A DNA stretch of 64,000 nt from Winogradskyella marina (GTDB lineage: Bacteria; Bacteroidota; Bacteroidia; Flavobacteriales; Flavobacteriaceae). This document shows, piece by piece, positions 56,556 to 64,000 of this stretch (position 1 is the first letter of the stretch; each line of letters begins with the position of its first letter). Location of the stretch: positions 27,104 to 91,103 of the forward strand of contig NZ_JADOET010000014.1 in the NCBI RefSeq assembly GCF_015645385.1, in the 5' to 3' direction. Below the pieces are notes generated by a model, which had not been told where the DNA came from, made no database searches, and saw only the letters and a list, made by a program, of their open reading frames with translations. The position numbers and the translations under genes are program-made.

Positions 56556-56612
56556 GGACAACTCTCGAGTTGTCCCTACAGCACTTGTCCTTACGCGAGT
56601 TGTCCCTACGAG
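56556..56612. repeat. short imperfect repeats between kdsB and the HAD gene
   Basis: GAGTTGTCCCTAC occurs at 56567-56579 and 56597-56609, with a degenerate version between them (CTTGTCCTTACG). The first copy is part of an inverted repeat, GGACAACTC (56556-56564) with GAGTTGTCC (56567-56575). Similar sequences are common in dispersed intergenic repeats. The 79-base gap is otherwise inside an operon. Confidence 0.6.
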
Positions 56613-56616
56613 ATAC

Positions 56617-57345
56617 CTACTTCCACAAACGTTTTGCTTTTTCTAAATCTTCTGGTGTATCAATTTCTACTCCTTGTATTTTGGTTTCAACCATTTTAAT
56701 ACGTTTTCCATATTCTAAATACCTTATGCATTCAATTTTTTCTGAAGCTTCCAAAAATTGCATTGGTAACACCGCAAAATCTAATAAGGCTTCTTTTCTA
56801 AATGCATAAATGCCTTTATGTTTAAAATATCGCGCTCCAACAGTTGCATCTCTTGGAAATGGGATAGGACTACGTGAAAAATATAATGCAAAACTATCCT
56901 GATCTACAATAACTTTTACCGTATTTGGATTGTTGATTTCCTCTAAATCTGTAATTTCAACCATCAAAGATGCTAAATCGATTTCCTTTTCAGTATCATC
57001 TTTAAAAACATCTATGACTTTCGCTAAACTTTCACGCTCTGTAAACGGTTCATCTCCTTGAACATTTATTACAATATCACAATCTACAGTCGCGACAGCT
57101 TCTGCAATTCGGTCACTTCCAGATTCGTGTTCTTTTATGCTCATTATGGCTTTCCCACCATTATTTACAATCTCATTATAAATAATATCGCTATCGGTCA
57201 CCACATAAACTTCACTAAATAAATTAGTGGCAACTGTGGCTTCATAAGTTCTTAGAATAACAGATTTACCGGCCAAATTTTGCATCAATTTACCTGGAAA
57301 TCTAGAAGCACTGTAGCGTGCAGGAATCATGGATATTATTTTCAT
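56617..57345 (-). CDS. kdsB: 3-deoxy-manno-octulosonate cytidylyltransferase
   Basis: The 242-residue protein activates Kdo to CMP-Kdo, the donor for inner-core lipopolysaccharide. It starts with the nucleotidyltransferase loop [15 protein letters not shown], and has [10 protein letters not shown], the product-binding PIPFPRD and the characteristic [10 protein letters not shown]. Length is normal (about 245). It is followed on the same strand by a HAD gene, a KdnB-like gene and a PlsC-like gene, and preceded by a DUF4126 gene. Confidence 0.93.
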   Translation of the reverse strand: MKIISMIPARYSASRFPGKLMQNLAGKSVILRTYEATVATNLFSEVYVVTDSDIIYNEIVNNGGKAIMSIKEHESGSDRIAEAVATVDCDIVINVQGDEPFTERESLAKVIDVFKDDTEKEIDLASLMVEITDLEEINNPNTVKVIVDQDSFALYFSRSPIPFPRDATVGARYFKHKGIYAFRKEALLDFAVLPMQFLEASEKIECIRYLEYGKRIKMVETKIQGVEIDTPEDLEKAKRLWK

Positions 57346-57407
57346 CTACGTGATTTGTATTATGAATACATTCAATTTCAAAAATAAGGTTTATAAGATG
57401 ATTTTGA

Positions 57408-57965
57408 TCAATTTCGACGGAACTTTTTAAAGAGTTTAAAAACCAGATAAAAAATGAACAGTACTAAAATAAAGGCCAGAATCGGTAAAAATATAGAGAC
57501 AATAGACATTACAACAGAGGATCCTGTTTCAATAGTTGACACTACAGGGTTTCCAAAACCTGCAGTAGAAACCGTTGAACCTACTCGTGTAGCACTTGCC
57601 GAACTCTTTACTGCTGCTGCAGTTCCTCCACCTGCTATAATTGCTAATGCCCAAGTAATTACAGGACTTAAATCGGCAACTGTAGACACCATAACTGCTG
57701 TTCCTGCAATAGTCGCTAACGGCATTGCAATAGTGTCTAATGCATTATCCACTAAAGGAATATAATACGCAACTATTTCAACTAAAGTGGCGATACCTAA
57801 TGTAATTACAGCAGCTGTACTGCCAATCCATTGCCAAGATTCATTAAGTTCCCACACATTACAATAGGCTGCTAAACTTAAGGCAAACAATGGTAAGAAG
57901 ACTCTAAAACCAACAGAAGCTGAAAGTCCGATACCTAAACATATACTTAGAATTGTTTCTGCCAT
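57408..57965 (-). CDS. DUF4126 family membrane protein
   Basis: The 185-residue protein has about four membrane segments with Gly/Ala/Thr/Ser-rich helices, opening with ICLGIGLSASVGFRVFLPLFALSLAA, the DUF4126 start. The function is not known. It lies 62 bases upstream of kdsB on the same strand and may be the first gene of that operon. Confidence 0.8.
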   Translation of the reverse strand: MAETILSICLGIGLSASVGFRVFLPLFALSLAAYCNVWELNESWQWIGSTAAVITLGIATLVEIVAYYIPLVDNALDTIAMPLATIAGTAVMVSTVADLSPVITWALAIIAGGGTAAAVKSSASATRVGSTVSTAGFGNPVVSTIETGSSVVMSIVSIFLPILAFILVLFIFYLVFKLFKKFRRN

Positions 57966-58045
57966 TTATATTATGTTTTAACGTGCGTAAATTTGTGATA
58001 CCAACCTCACTAATTTACTTGAATCGTTTTAATACGAAAAATAGG

Positions 58046-59482
58046 TTAGTCTTTTTCAACAAACATCTCATCTTTAAATCCTATTAAATAGAGTTTCTCC
58101 TTAGCTCTTGTAATTGCTGTGTATAACCATCTTATATAATCTCTATCCATACCATTAGGTAAATAGGGTTGCTCTACAAAAATGGTGTTCCATTGTCCAC
58201 CTTGCGACTTGTGGCAGGTAATTGCATAAGAAAACTTGACTTGCAGTGCATTAAAGAACTTATTATTCTTCACACCTAAAAAACGTTTATATTTAGAAGG
58301 TTCGTCTTCATAATCTTTTAGTACTTCTTGGTATAATCTGTTGGACTCTTCATAACTTAATGAGGCACTTTCAACATCAATAGTATCTAATAGCAAAACG
58401 GTTTCAATTGGTCTCATATTAGGATAATCTACCATTCTTATTTTTACTTCTGCAAATCTAAAACCGTACAATTCCTTAATGCTAAAAATCTCTAAAACTT
58501 CAATAATATCACCATTGGCAATAAAGCCTGCTTCGCTCGTCGGTTTTATCCAAAAATAATTATTCTTAACTACCATTAAATAATCACCAGAAGACAATTC
58601 CGTTTCATTAAACAAAATTCGCTGTCTAATTTGTTGGTTGTAGGCATTAGCGCGCTTATTACTTCTAACAATAATGGCCGTTTCTTCGTAACCATTTTCG
58701 CTATAGGCATCGTTAATGGCGTCCATAATTTCGTAGCCATCAATTAAACGCACACTATCGGTAAACCCATTTACATCGAATTTAAAACTCTCATAAAAAT
58801 TAGATTCTAAAACAGCTCTAAGTTCTGTTGCATTACTTAAGATTCCTGAATCTTGTTCTTGTCTTACAACCTCGTATAGTTCAATTCCAACAACATCTTT
58901 ATTATAGTTTAAACTGAGTTTGTTTTCATCTAACGCAGGACTTAAATCCGATTTCACAGGTGGTAACTGTGCTTTATCGCCAATTAAAAGTAATTTACAT
59001 TGATGACCAGAATATACATATTGCATTAAGTCGTCTAATAATGAACTGCTGTCAAATGATTTTGAATCTGAAGACGTATCAGGAATCATAGATGCTTCAT
59101 CTACAATAAAAATAGTATTGCGATGCTTATTAGGTTGTCTTACAAAATTAACACCACCACCTTTATTTTTTTTCGGGAAATAAATTTTTTTATGGATGGT
59201 AAACGCCTCTTTTTTCGAATAATTTGAAATTACTTTAGCTGCTCGACCTGTCGGAGCTAACAAAACAGCATTTTTTTTGGCTTGCCATAAGTTAGAAACA
59301 ATGGTACCTATTATACTCGTTTTTCCGGTTCCTGCGTATCCCTTTAATACGTAAATTGAATTTTTATTTGAATCAAAAATAAATTGAGACAACTGCATTA
59401 ACACCATATCTTGCTTAGAAGTTGGTGCAAACGGGAATTTGGATTTTATTAGTGAATAGAATGCGGAAGCATTAGAAATCAT
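58046..59482 (-). CDS. RecD-like/UvrD-like ATP-dependent DNA helicase
   Basis: The 478-residue protein has Walker A GYAGTGKTS, Walker B in IVDEASMIPD and the superfamily-1 motif GDKAQLPPV. The C-terminal TCHKSQGGQW and IRWLYTAITRAKEKLYLIG are motifs V-VI of RecD-like and phage Dda-type helicases. It is shorter than RecD2. No RecB or RecC gene is near. DNA repair or transfer is the likely setting, but the specific task is unknown. Confidence 0.85.
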   Translation of the reverse strand: MISNASAFYSLIKSKFPFAPTSKQDMVLMQLSQFIFDSNKNSIYVLKGYAGTGKTSIIGTIVSNLWQAKKNAVLLAPTGRAAKVISNYSKKEAFTIHKKIYFPKKNKGGGVNFVRQPNKHRNTIFIVDEASMIPDTSSDSKSFDSSSLLDDLMQYVYSGHQCKLLLIGDKAQLPPVKSDLSPALDENKLSLNYNKDVVGIELYEVVRQEQDSGILSNATELRAVLESNFYESFKFDVNGFTDSVRLIDGYEIMDAINDAYSENGYEETAIIVRSNKRANAYNQQIRQRILFNETELSSGDYLMVVKNNYFWIKPTSEAGFIANGDIIEVLEIFSIKELYGFRFAEVKIRMVDYPNMRPIETVLLLDTIDVESASLSYEESNRLYQEVLKDYEDEPSKYKRFLGVKNNKFFNALQVKFSYAITCHKSQGGQWNTIFVEQPYLPNGMDRDYIRWLYTAITRAKEKLYLIGFKDEMFVEKD

Positions 59483-59602
59483 AAAGAAAAAAATTATAGA
59501 GCAAGATACTATTATTCTGTATTTTTAAAGCCTATATCTTATTTAGTTCGTTATTTTTAATGTTTTTTATTTTAGATAGTTTTAACGAACAAAAAAAAAT
59601 TG

Positions 59603-59610
59603 TAGATTTG
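59603..59610 (+). promoter_or_regulatory. -7 box of the 59638 gene promoter
   Basis: TAGATTTG matches TAnnTTTG and lies 27 bases before the start codon. No clear -33 TTG is seen at the usual distance. Confidence 0.38.
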
Positions 59611-59637
59611 CGATAGACCTAATAAATAAAAACTAAT

Positions 59638-60363
59638 ATGAAAGTAATTATAGCAATTGTAGTTATTATACTATTAACCATTGGAATCGTATGGTTAATT
59701 GACAAATTTGTACCGAAAAAAATAAAACCAGTAATAAATATATTGCTGTGGGTCTTAATTATTTTCTTGGGGTACATGACTTATATGTCAGTTTATAAAG
59801 AGATTCAATTTAACCAATTGAAAAAAGAACGTTTTGCTGTAGTTATTGATCGCTTAATAGACATTAGAGATTCACAACTAGCTTATAAAGATGTTAACGG
59901 AACTTATACAGATAGTTTTGACAAATTAATCAACTTTGTAGAAAATGGTCAGGTGCCAATAACACAAAGACGCGATACTTTAGTATTAGATGAAGAAAGA
60001 ACAAAGTTATTTGGTGGTGTTGAAACCATGAAAACAATAACATTAATTGATACGTTAAGTTATTACTCTGTTAAAGATTCAATTTTTAAAGGTAGCGACC
60101 GATACAAAACCATGATGAATGTCGGTGTTGGTAAAGAAGGTGCCAAATTTAAACTTGAAGCTGGCAAACTAGACGAGTTTTCTGTATTTGAAGCAAGTGT
60201 AGAAAAGTCTGTTGTCTTAGATGGTGAAGAGCCTTACCTAATTGAAAAAGAAAAACAAGTAGTGTCTGTAGATGGTGTTAATGGACCTACGTTAAAAGTT
60301 GGATCTATGACTGAAGTTTTCACCAAAGGAAACTGGCCAAAAAGCTACACAAATAAAGAATAG
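59638..60363 (+). CDS. hypothetical protein with two N-terminal membrane segments
   Basis: The 241-residue protein has two hydrophobic segments (about 3-22 and 32-52), followed by a soluble domain of about 180 residues rich in Lys, Glu and Val. I do not recognise a family. The next gene begins 1 base after its stop, with a TTG start, so the two are probably translationally coupled. Confidence 0.68.
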   Translation: MKVIIAIVVIILLTIGIVWLIDKFVPKKIKPVINILLWVLIIFLGYMTYMSVYKEIQFNQLKKERFAVVIDRLIDIRDSQLAYKDVNGTYTDSFDKLINFVENGQVPITQRRDTLVLDEERTKLFGGVETMKTITLIDTLSYYSVKDSIFKGSDRYKTMMNVGVGKEGAKFKLEAGKLDEFSVFEASVEKSVVLDGEEPYLIEKEKQVVSVDGVNGPTLKVGSMTEVFTKGNWPKSYTNKE

Positions 60364-60364
60364 T

Positions 60365-61171
60365 TTGAAAATAAATGATATTAAAGAACTGTCCATTCAA
60401 ATTAATTTGAATGGGCTTTCTTTTTGTATTCTAAATAAAACCGAAAACACCATTGAGTTTCTCAAAACTGTTCCGTTTGATCAAAAGTCAACACCTACAG
60501 AAATTCTCAATCACCTAAAAGCAGAACTGAGTAGTAATACTGTTTTTTCAGAAGACTTTAATGCCGTTTTAGTAATTCATCAAAATGAATTGGCCACTCT
60601 AGTGCCTGAAGAACTTTATAATGCTGAGCATAAAGCCGACTATTTAAAGTTTAATTCTAAAATACTTCGAAACGATTTTATTACAGAAGATACTATTTCT
60701 GCCAATAATAGCGTCAATGTTTATGTCCCTTATGTAAACATTAATAATTATATTTTTGAAACTTTTGGTGAATTTGTTTACAAACATGCCTCTAGTGTTC
60801 TTATAAATTCACATTTACAACATTTAGAAACCGTTGATGAACCTATCGTTTTTATCAATATTAATAAAAATACGGTTGAAGTTGTAGTGACTAAAGAAAA
60901 CAAGCTTCAACTATTCAATAATTTTGAATACCACAGTAAAGAAGATTTTATCTATTATATTTTATTCGTTTTTGAACAGTTAAAGTTAGATACAGAAACG
61001 ACGCTTGTTAAACTGAGCGGACACATCAATTTAGGTGATGAGCTTTATGTTATTCTTTATACATACATAAGACATGTTAACTTTATTGAAAAGCAGTACG
61101 AGTTTTCAATTGCTACAGGTATAGATAATCGCTATTTGCATCATCATTTTTTAATTTTAAATTCCTTTTAA
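60365..61171 (+). CDS. DUF3822 family protein
   Basis: The 268-residue protein starts with TTG at 60365 (TTGAAAATAAATGAT), right after the previous stop. The first segment, IQINLNGLSFCILN, and the later hydrophobic strands match the DUF3822 pattern found in Bacteroidota, of unknown function. Its stop overlaps the rsmD start (TAATG), so expression of the two is likely coupled. The nearest in-frame ATG is far inside the family domain. Confidence 0.72.
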   Translation: MKINDIKELSIQINLNGLSFCILNKTENTIEFLKTVPFDQKSTPTEILNHLKAELSSNTVFSEDFNAVLVIHQNELATLVPEELYNAEHKADYLKFNSKILRNDFITEDTISANNSVNVYVPYVNINNYIFETFGEFVYKHASSVLINSHLQHLETVDEPIVFININKNTVEVVVTKENKLQLFNNFEYHSKEDFIYYILFVFEQLKLDTETTLVKLSGHINLGDELYVILYTYIRHVNFIEKQYEFSIATGIDNRYLHHHFLILNSF

Positions 61172-61704
61172 TGCGTATAATTTCCGGACTGTTTAAAGGC
61201 AGACGAATCACAGCACCTAAAAAATTACCTGTTAGACCAACAACAGATATGGCAAAGGAAGCGTTGTTTAACATCTTAAATAACCAGTATTATTTTGATG
61301 ATATCTCGGTGTTAGATTTGTTTTCGGGAACAGGAAATATAAGCTATGAATTTGCTTCGCGAGGCACAGAACAAATTACAGCTGTAGATGATAATTACGG
61401 TTGTATAAAGTTTATAAACGAAACATCTGAAGCTTTTGAAATGCCTATTAGTACCATTAAAAGTGATGTTTTTAAATTTTTAGAAAAATCGAAACAGAAG
61501 CACACCATTATTTTTGCCGATCCACCTTACGATTTTGAATTGGAAGCGTTTTCAAAAATCCCTGAATTGGTGTTTCAAAATGACTTACTTGAAGATGAAG
61601 GTTTGCTCATTGTAGAACATTCTAAACACACAGATTTGAGCCAGCTAGAACATTATTCGCATTCTAAAAGTTATGGTGGTAATATGTTTAGTTTTTTTGA
61701 TTAA
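61171..61704 (+). CDS. rsmD: 16S rRNA (guanine-N2)-methyltransferase RsmD family
   Basis: The 177-residue protein has the SAM-binding SVLDLFSGTGNISYE motif and the catalytic motif IFADPPYDFE (DPPY), as in RsmD, which methylates G966 of 16S rRNA. It begins at the ATG that overlaps the stop of the DUF3822 gene. The opening MRIISGLFKGRRITAP is the family start. It converges on rnpB, with a terminator between them. Confidence 0.9.
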   Translation: MRIISGLFKGRRITAPKKLPVRPTTDMAKEALFNILNNQYYFDDISVLDLFSGTGNISYEFASRGTEQITAVDDNYGCIKFINETSEAFEMPISTIKSDVFKFLEKSKQKHTIIFADPPYDFELEAFSKIPELVFQNDLLEDEGLLIVEHSKHTDLSQLEHYSHSKSYGGNMFSFFD

Positions 61705-61730
61705 ATCGTTACAACTAACCTCATAATAAA

Positions 61731-61765
61731 AAACAAAGCTTCATGTATAACCATGAAGCTTGTTT
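61731..61765. terminator. bidirectional intrinsic terminator
   Basis: AAGCTTCATG (61736-61745) pairs with CATGAAGCTT (61752-61761), extended on both sides with one bulged A, and a 6-base loop. It lies between the convergent rsmD and rnpB genes. Confidence 0.8.
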
Positions 61766-61768
61766 GTT

Positions 61769-62107
61769 TAAGCAAATCTATAAGCCGAATTCTGTTCATT
61801 CTGTACCCGTTTCAGAATCTCTTCTGCACAAGAACAAAACTACCTTATCATTTATCTACGTTTACTGTTACCAGCAAACTTTAGCTGCCTACCCTCTAAC
61901 AATCGCGCGTGTACGCTCAAGCGTTAGTATACATGACATTGCACCACATAGAGTTTACCTGGTTTCACTACAGCATAACCTGTACATACTTTCTGTTGCA
62001 CTTTTCCTCACCTTACGATGGATGGCTGTTAACCACTATGATTGCACTATGGTGTTCGGACTTTCCTACCCTAAATAAATTTAGAATCGATAAGGCGATT
62101 TACTCGG
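61769..62107 (-). ncRNA. rnpB: RNase P RNA (bacterial class A)
   Basis: On the minus strand the sequence contains the diagnostic elements of bacterial RNase P RNA: GAGGAAAAGTGCAACAGAAA, GGAAAGTCCGAACACC, AGGGTAGGC and ACAGAATTCGGCTTATAG. The ends pair as helix P1: AGTAAATC at 62105-62098 with GATTTGCT at 61778-61771. It processes the 5' ends of tRNA precursors. The apparent open frames across the gene on the other strand are chance. The promoter box just upstream sets the 5' end to within a few bases. Confidence 0.93.
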
Positions 62108-62110
62108 TGC

Positions 62111-62118
62111 AAAAGTAC
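62111..62118 (-). promoter_or_regulatory. -7 box of rnpB
   Basis: On the minus strand TACTTTTG matches TAnnTTTG and ends about 4 bases before the P1 helix of rnpB, which is the expected distance from a -7 box to a transcription start. It supports the 5' end given for the RNA. Confidence 0.6.
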
Positions 62119-62181
62119 ATAAATTGTTAATAACTCATCTTAAATTTTAGTACTAACAATCGTGTATTTATAGGTTATTCT

Positions 62182-62189
62182 TAAATTTG
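62182..62189 (+). promoter_or_regulatory. -7 box of dnaX
   Basis: TAAATTTG matches TAnnTTTG and lies 18 bases before the dnaX start codon. No clear -33 TTG is seen. Confidence 0.38.
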
Positions 62190-62207
62190 TAATTCAGTAA
62201 TTTTTCA

Positions 62208-63935
62208 ATGGAACATTTTGTAGTATCGGCTCGTAAATACAGACCACAGACCTTTAAGGATGTTGTGGGGCAGCAAGCTATTACAAACACTTTACTTAAT
62301 GCTATTGAAAACAATCACTTAGCGCAAGCTTTATTATTTACAGGACCACGTGGTGTTGGTAAAACAACATGTGCACGTATTTTGGCTAAAATGATTAATA
62401 GTGATGAAAACACCAGTGAAGACGAAGATTTTGCGTTTAATATTTTTGAATTAGATGCCGCTTCTAATAATGGTGTCGATCAAATAAGAGAGCTAACAGA
62501 CCAAGTACGTATTCCACCACAAGTTGGTAAATACAAAGTGTATATTATTGATGAGGTTCACATGTTATCTCAGGCAGCTTTTAATGCATTTTTGAAAACT
62601 TTAGAAGAGCCGCCAAAACACTGCATTTTTATTTTAGCAACCACTGAGAAACATAAAATCATTCCAACGATATTATCGCGTTGCCAGATTTTTGATTTTA
62701 AACGAATTACTGTTTCAGACGCTAAAGCTTATTTAAAATATATAGCAGAAGAGCAAGGAATAACTGCTGAGGATGATGCGCTTCATATCATTGCTCAAAA
62801 AGCAGACGGAGCGATGCGAGATGCACTTTCAATTTTTGATCGTGTGGTTAGTTTTTCGGGTAAAAACCTAACAAGACAAGCCGTTACTGAGAATCTTAAT
62901 GTTCTCGATTACGAAACGTATTTTACAAGTACCGATTTAATTTTAGAAAATAAAATTCCGGATTTACTCATACAATTCAATACTATTATTTCTAAAGGTT
63001 TTGATGCACATCATTATATTGCAGGTTTAGCTTCTCACTTTAGAGATTTAATGGTGTGTAAGAATCCAGCAACCATTCCATTATTAGAAGTTGGTGAAGA
63101 CACCAGTCTTAAATATATGGAACAATCAAAGAAAACAACTCATAGTTTTCTCATGGAAGGCATTCGGTTAGCCAATGACTGCGATCTCAAATATAAGACT
63201 AGTAAAAATCAACGACTATTAGTTGAATTAACACTTATGCAACTTGCCTCTATCACTTTTGATGGAGAAAAAAAAAATCTTAAGCACTTCATAATTCCGC
63301 CATCGTATTTTAAAGCGCGAGGCATTACACCAATTCCTGTAAACAAACCGAAGTCTGAAGGCGTAAAATCATCAGAAAAACCTGTCGTTGCTAAAAAAGT
63401 GGCCACACCAAAAGAAACGGTTAGCACTGTAGAGGAACCTGTATCTATTCCGAAAATATCTATAAACAAGCCCAAAAAGTCAACTTCTGGTTTATCTCTA
63501 AAAAGTATTAGAGAAAAGAAAGAGCACCAATTACGGCAAATGGACGTCGTTATTGATGAGGAAAATTTACCTAAAGAACCCGTTAGCCAAGAAGCTTTAA
63601 CGGAAGCTTGGAAAGCCTACACAAAAAAAATGGATCAGAAAGGTGAAAAAATTATGGCTTCTATTTTACAAATGGATATGCCAAAATTAGAAGGCACCAC
63701 CATTTATTTAACCTATTCTAATAATACGAATAAAATAGAATTAGAACGTGCTGAATTTCCATTAATGACGTTTTTAAAGAAGAAATTACTTAATTACGAT
63801 CTTAAATTAGATATTACAGTTAATGAGGAAGTCGCAAAAAAATATGCTTTCACACCTTTAGAGAAATACGAAAAGTTAAGAGAAAAAAACCCAAATATTG
63901 AGGTTTTAAGAAAGACTTTTGGATTGGACGTATAA
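62208..63935 (+). CDS. dnaX: DNA polymerase III subunit gamma/tau
   Basis: The 575-residue AAA+ ATPase is the clamp-loader motor and links the polymerase cores. Walker A is GPRGVGKTT (46-54), Walker B is IIDEVHML (113-120), and the sensor region has TILSRCQIFDF. In E. coli and most bacteria a four-cysteine zinc module sits between these motifs; here the stretch at about residues 62-80 is short and acidic (NSDENTSEDEDFAFN) with no cysteine. A Pro/Lys-rich linker (about 370-455) leads to the C-terminal tau-like domain. rnpB is divergent from it. Confidence 0.93.
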   Translation: MEHFVVSARKYRPQTFKDVVGQQAITNTLLNAIENNHLAQALLFTGPRGVGKTTCARILAKMINSDENTSEDEDFAFNIFELDAASNNGVDQIRELTDQVRIPPQVGKYKVYIIDEVHMLSQAAFNAFLKTLEEPPKHCIFILATTEKHKIIPTILSRCQIFDFKRITVSDAKAYLKYIAEEQGITAEDDALHIIAQKADGAMRDALSIFDRVVSFSGKNLTRQAVTENLNVLDYETYFTSTDLILENKIPDLLIQFNTIISKGFDAHHYIAGLASHFRDLMVCKNPATIPLLEVGEDTSLKYMEQSKKTTHSFLMEGIRLANDCDLKYKTSKNQRLLVELTLMQLASITFDGEKKNLKHFIIPPSYFKARGITPIPVNKPKSEGVKSSEKPVVAKKVATPKETVSTVEEPVSIPKISINKPKKSTSGLSLKSIREKKEHQLRQMDVVIDEENLPKEPVSQEALTEAWKAYTKKMDQKGEKIMASILQMDMPKLEGTTIYLTYSNNTNKIELERAEFPLMTFLKKKLLNYDLKLDITVNEEVAKKYAFTPLEKYEKLREKNPNIEVLRKTFGLDV

Positions 63936-64000
63936 ATACTATTTTGAAATAGAACTGTTATATCATTTTTTTTGGAAAACGTAAAATCCATAAAAAAAAA

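Noticed and set aside
61743..62130. Two overlapping plus-strand open frames across rnpB
   Set aside because: The bases match conserved elements of RNase P RNA on the minus strand; no protein family resemblance.

Overview
The window is AT-rich and has the hallmarks of a Bacteroidota genome, most likely a marine Flavobacteriaceae species (genus not determinable from this sequence alone). Supporting signs are -7 boxes of the form TAnnTTTG before many genes, few Shine-Dalgarno sequences, an outer-membrane beta-barrel receptor with an N-terminal carboxypeptidase-like domain, lipoproteins including one with a Cys-Ser-Asp-Asp-Asp-Asp export signal, DUF4834, DUF3667 and DUF3822 proteins, and a probable sulfonolipid gene pair. 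No prophage, transposase, CRISPR array, rRNA or tRNA is visible. It reads as ordinary chromosomal core with several small repeat elements.

Region by region: 0-13 kb holds a truncated esterase, a PhnP-like metallo-hydrolase, a large conserved protein of unknown function, an NhaD/ArsB-type ion transporter, peroxiredoxin Bcp, a cysteine-free endonuclease III, a sigma-70 family factor followed by a 47-residue protein, UvrA, and membrane proteins of unknown role. 13-20 kb has a secreted protein with a very basic Arg/Ser/Thr tail and an envelope-glycan group (flippase, glycosyltransferase, YfhO). 20-33 kb has an outer-membrane protein, a GNAT protein, two PLP enzymes that together could make the capnine backbone (cysteate synthase plus cysteate acyltransferase), oligopeptidase B, the nucleoid protein YbaB/EbfC, two tandem REP-like repeats, threonine aldolase and a large zinc protease.

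32-46 kb has prfB with an intact programmed +1 frameshift, an ArsC-like protein, a TonB-dependent receptor-type protein, a HAD phosphatase, a 53-residue basic protein, acetyl-CoA synthetase, an aldehyde dehydrogenase/DUF779/AraC module with a direct-repeat operator candidate, and alanine/sodium and MFS transporters. 46-54 kb has a DUF1624 membrane protein, lipoproteins, a Crp-like regulator, a TolC-HlyD-ABC-2 permease export operon without an ATPase gene, and a beta-propeller surface lipoprotein. 54-57.4 kb is a Kdo operon: kdsB, a HAD protein, a KdnB-like Kdo 8-oxidase and a PlsC-like acyltransferase. 57-64 kb has DUF4126, a RecD-like helicase, a membrane protein, DUF3822, RsmD, RNase P RNA (rnpB) and dnaX, whose product lacks the usual zinc module.

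Gene functions are family assignments made from motifs and memory, without database searches. Start codons were moved inward in several genes where a signal peptide, a known family start or a repeat element argued for it.
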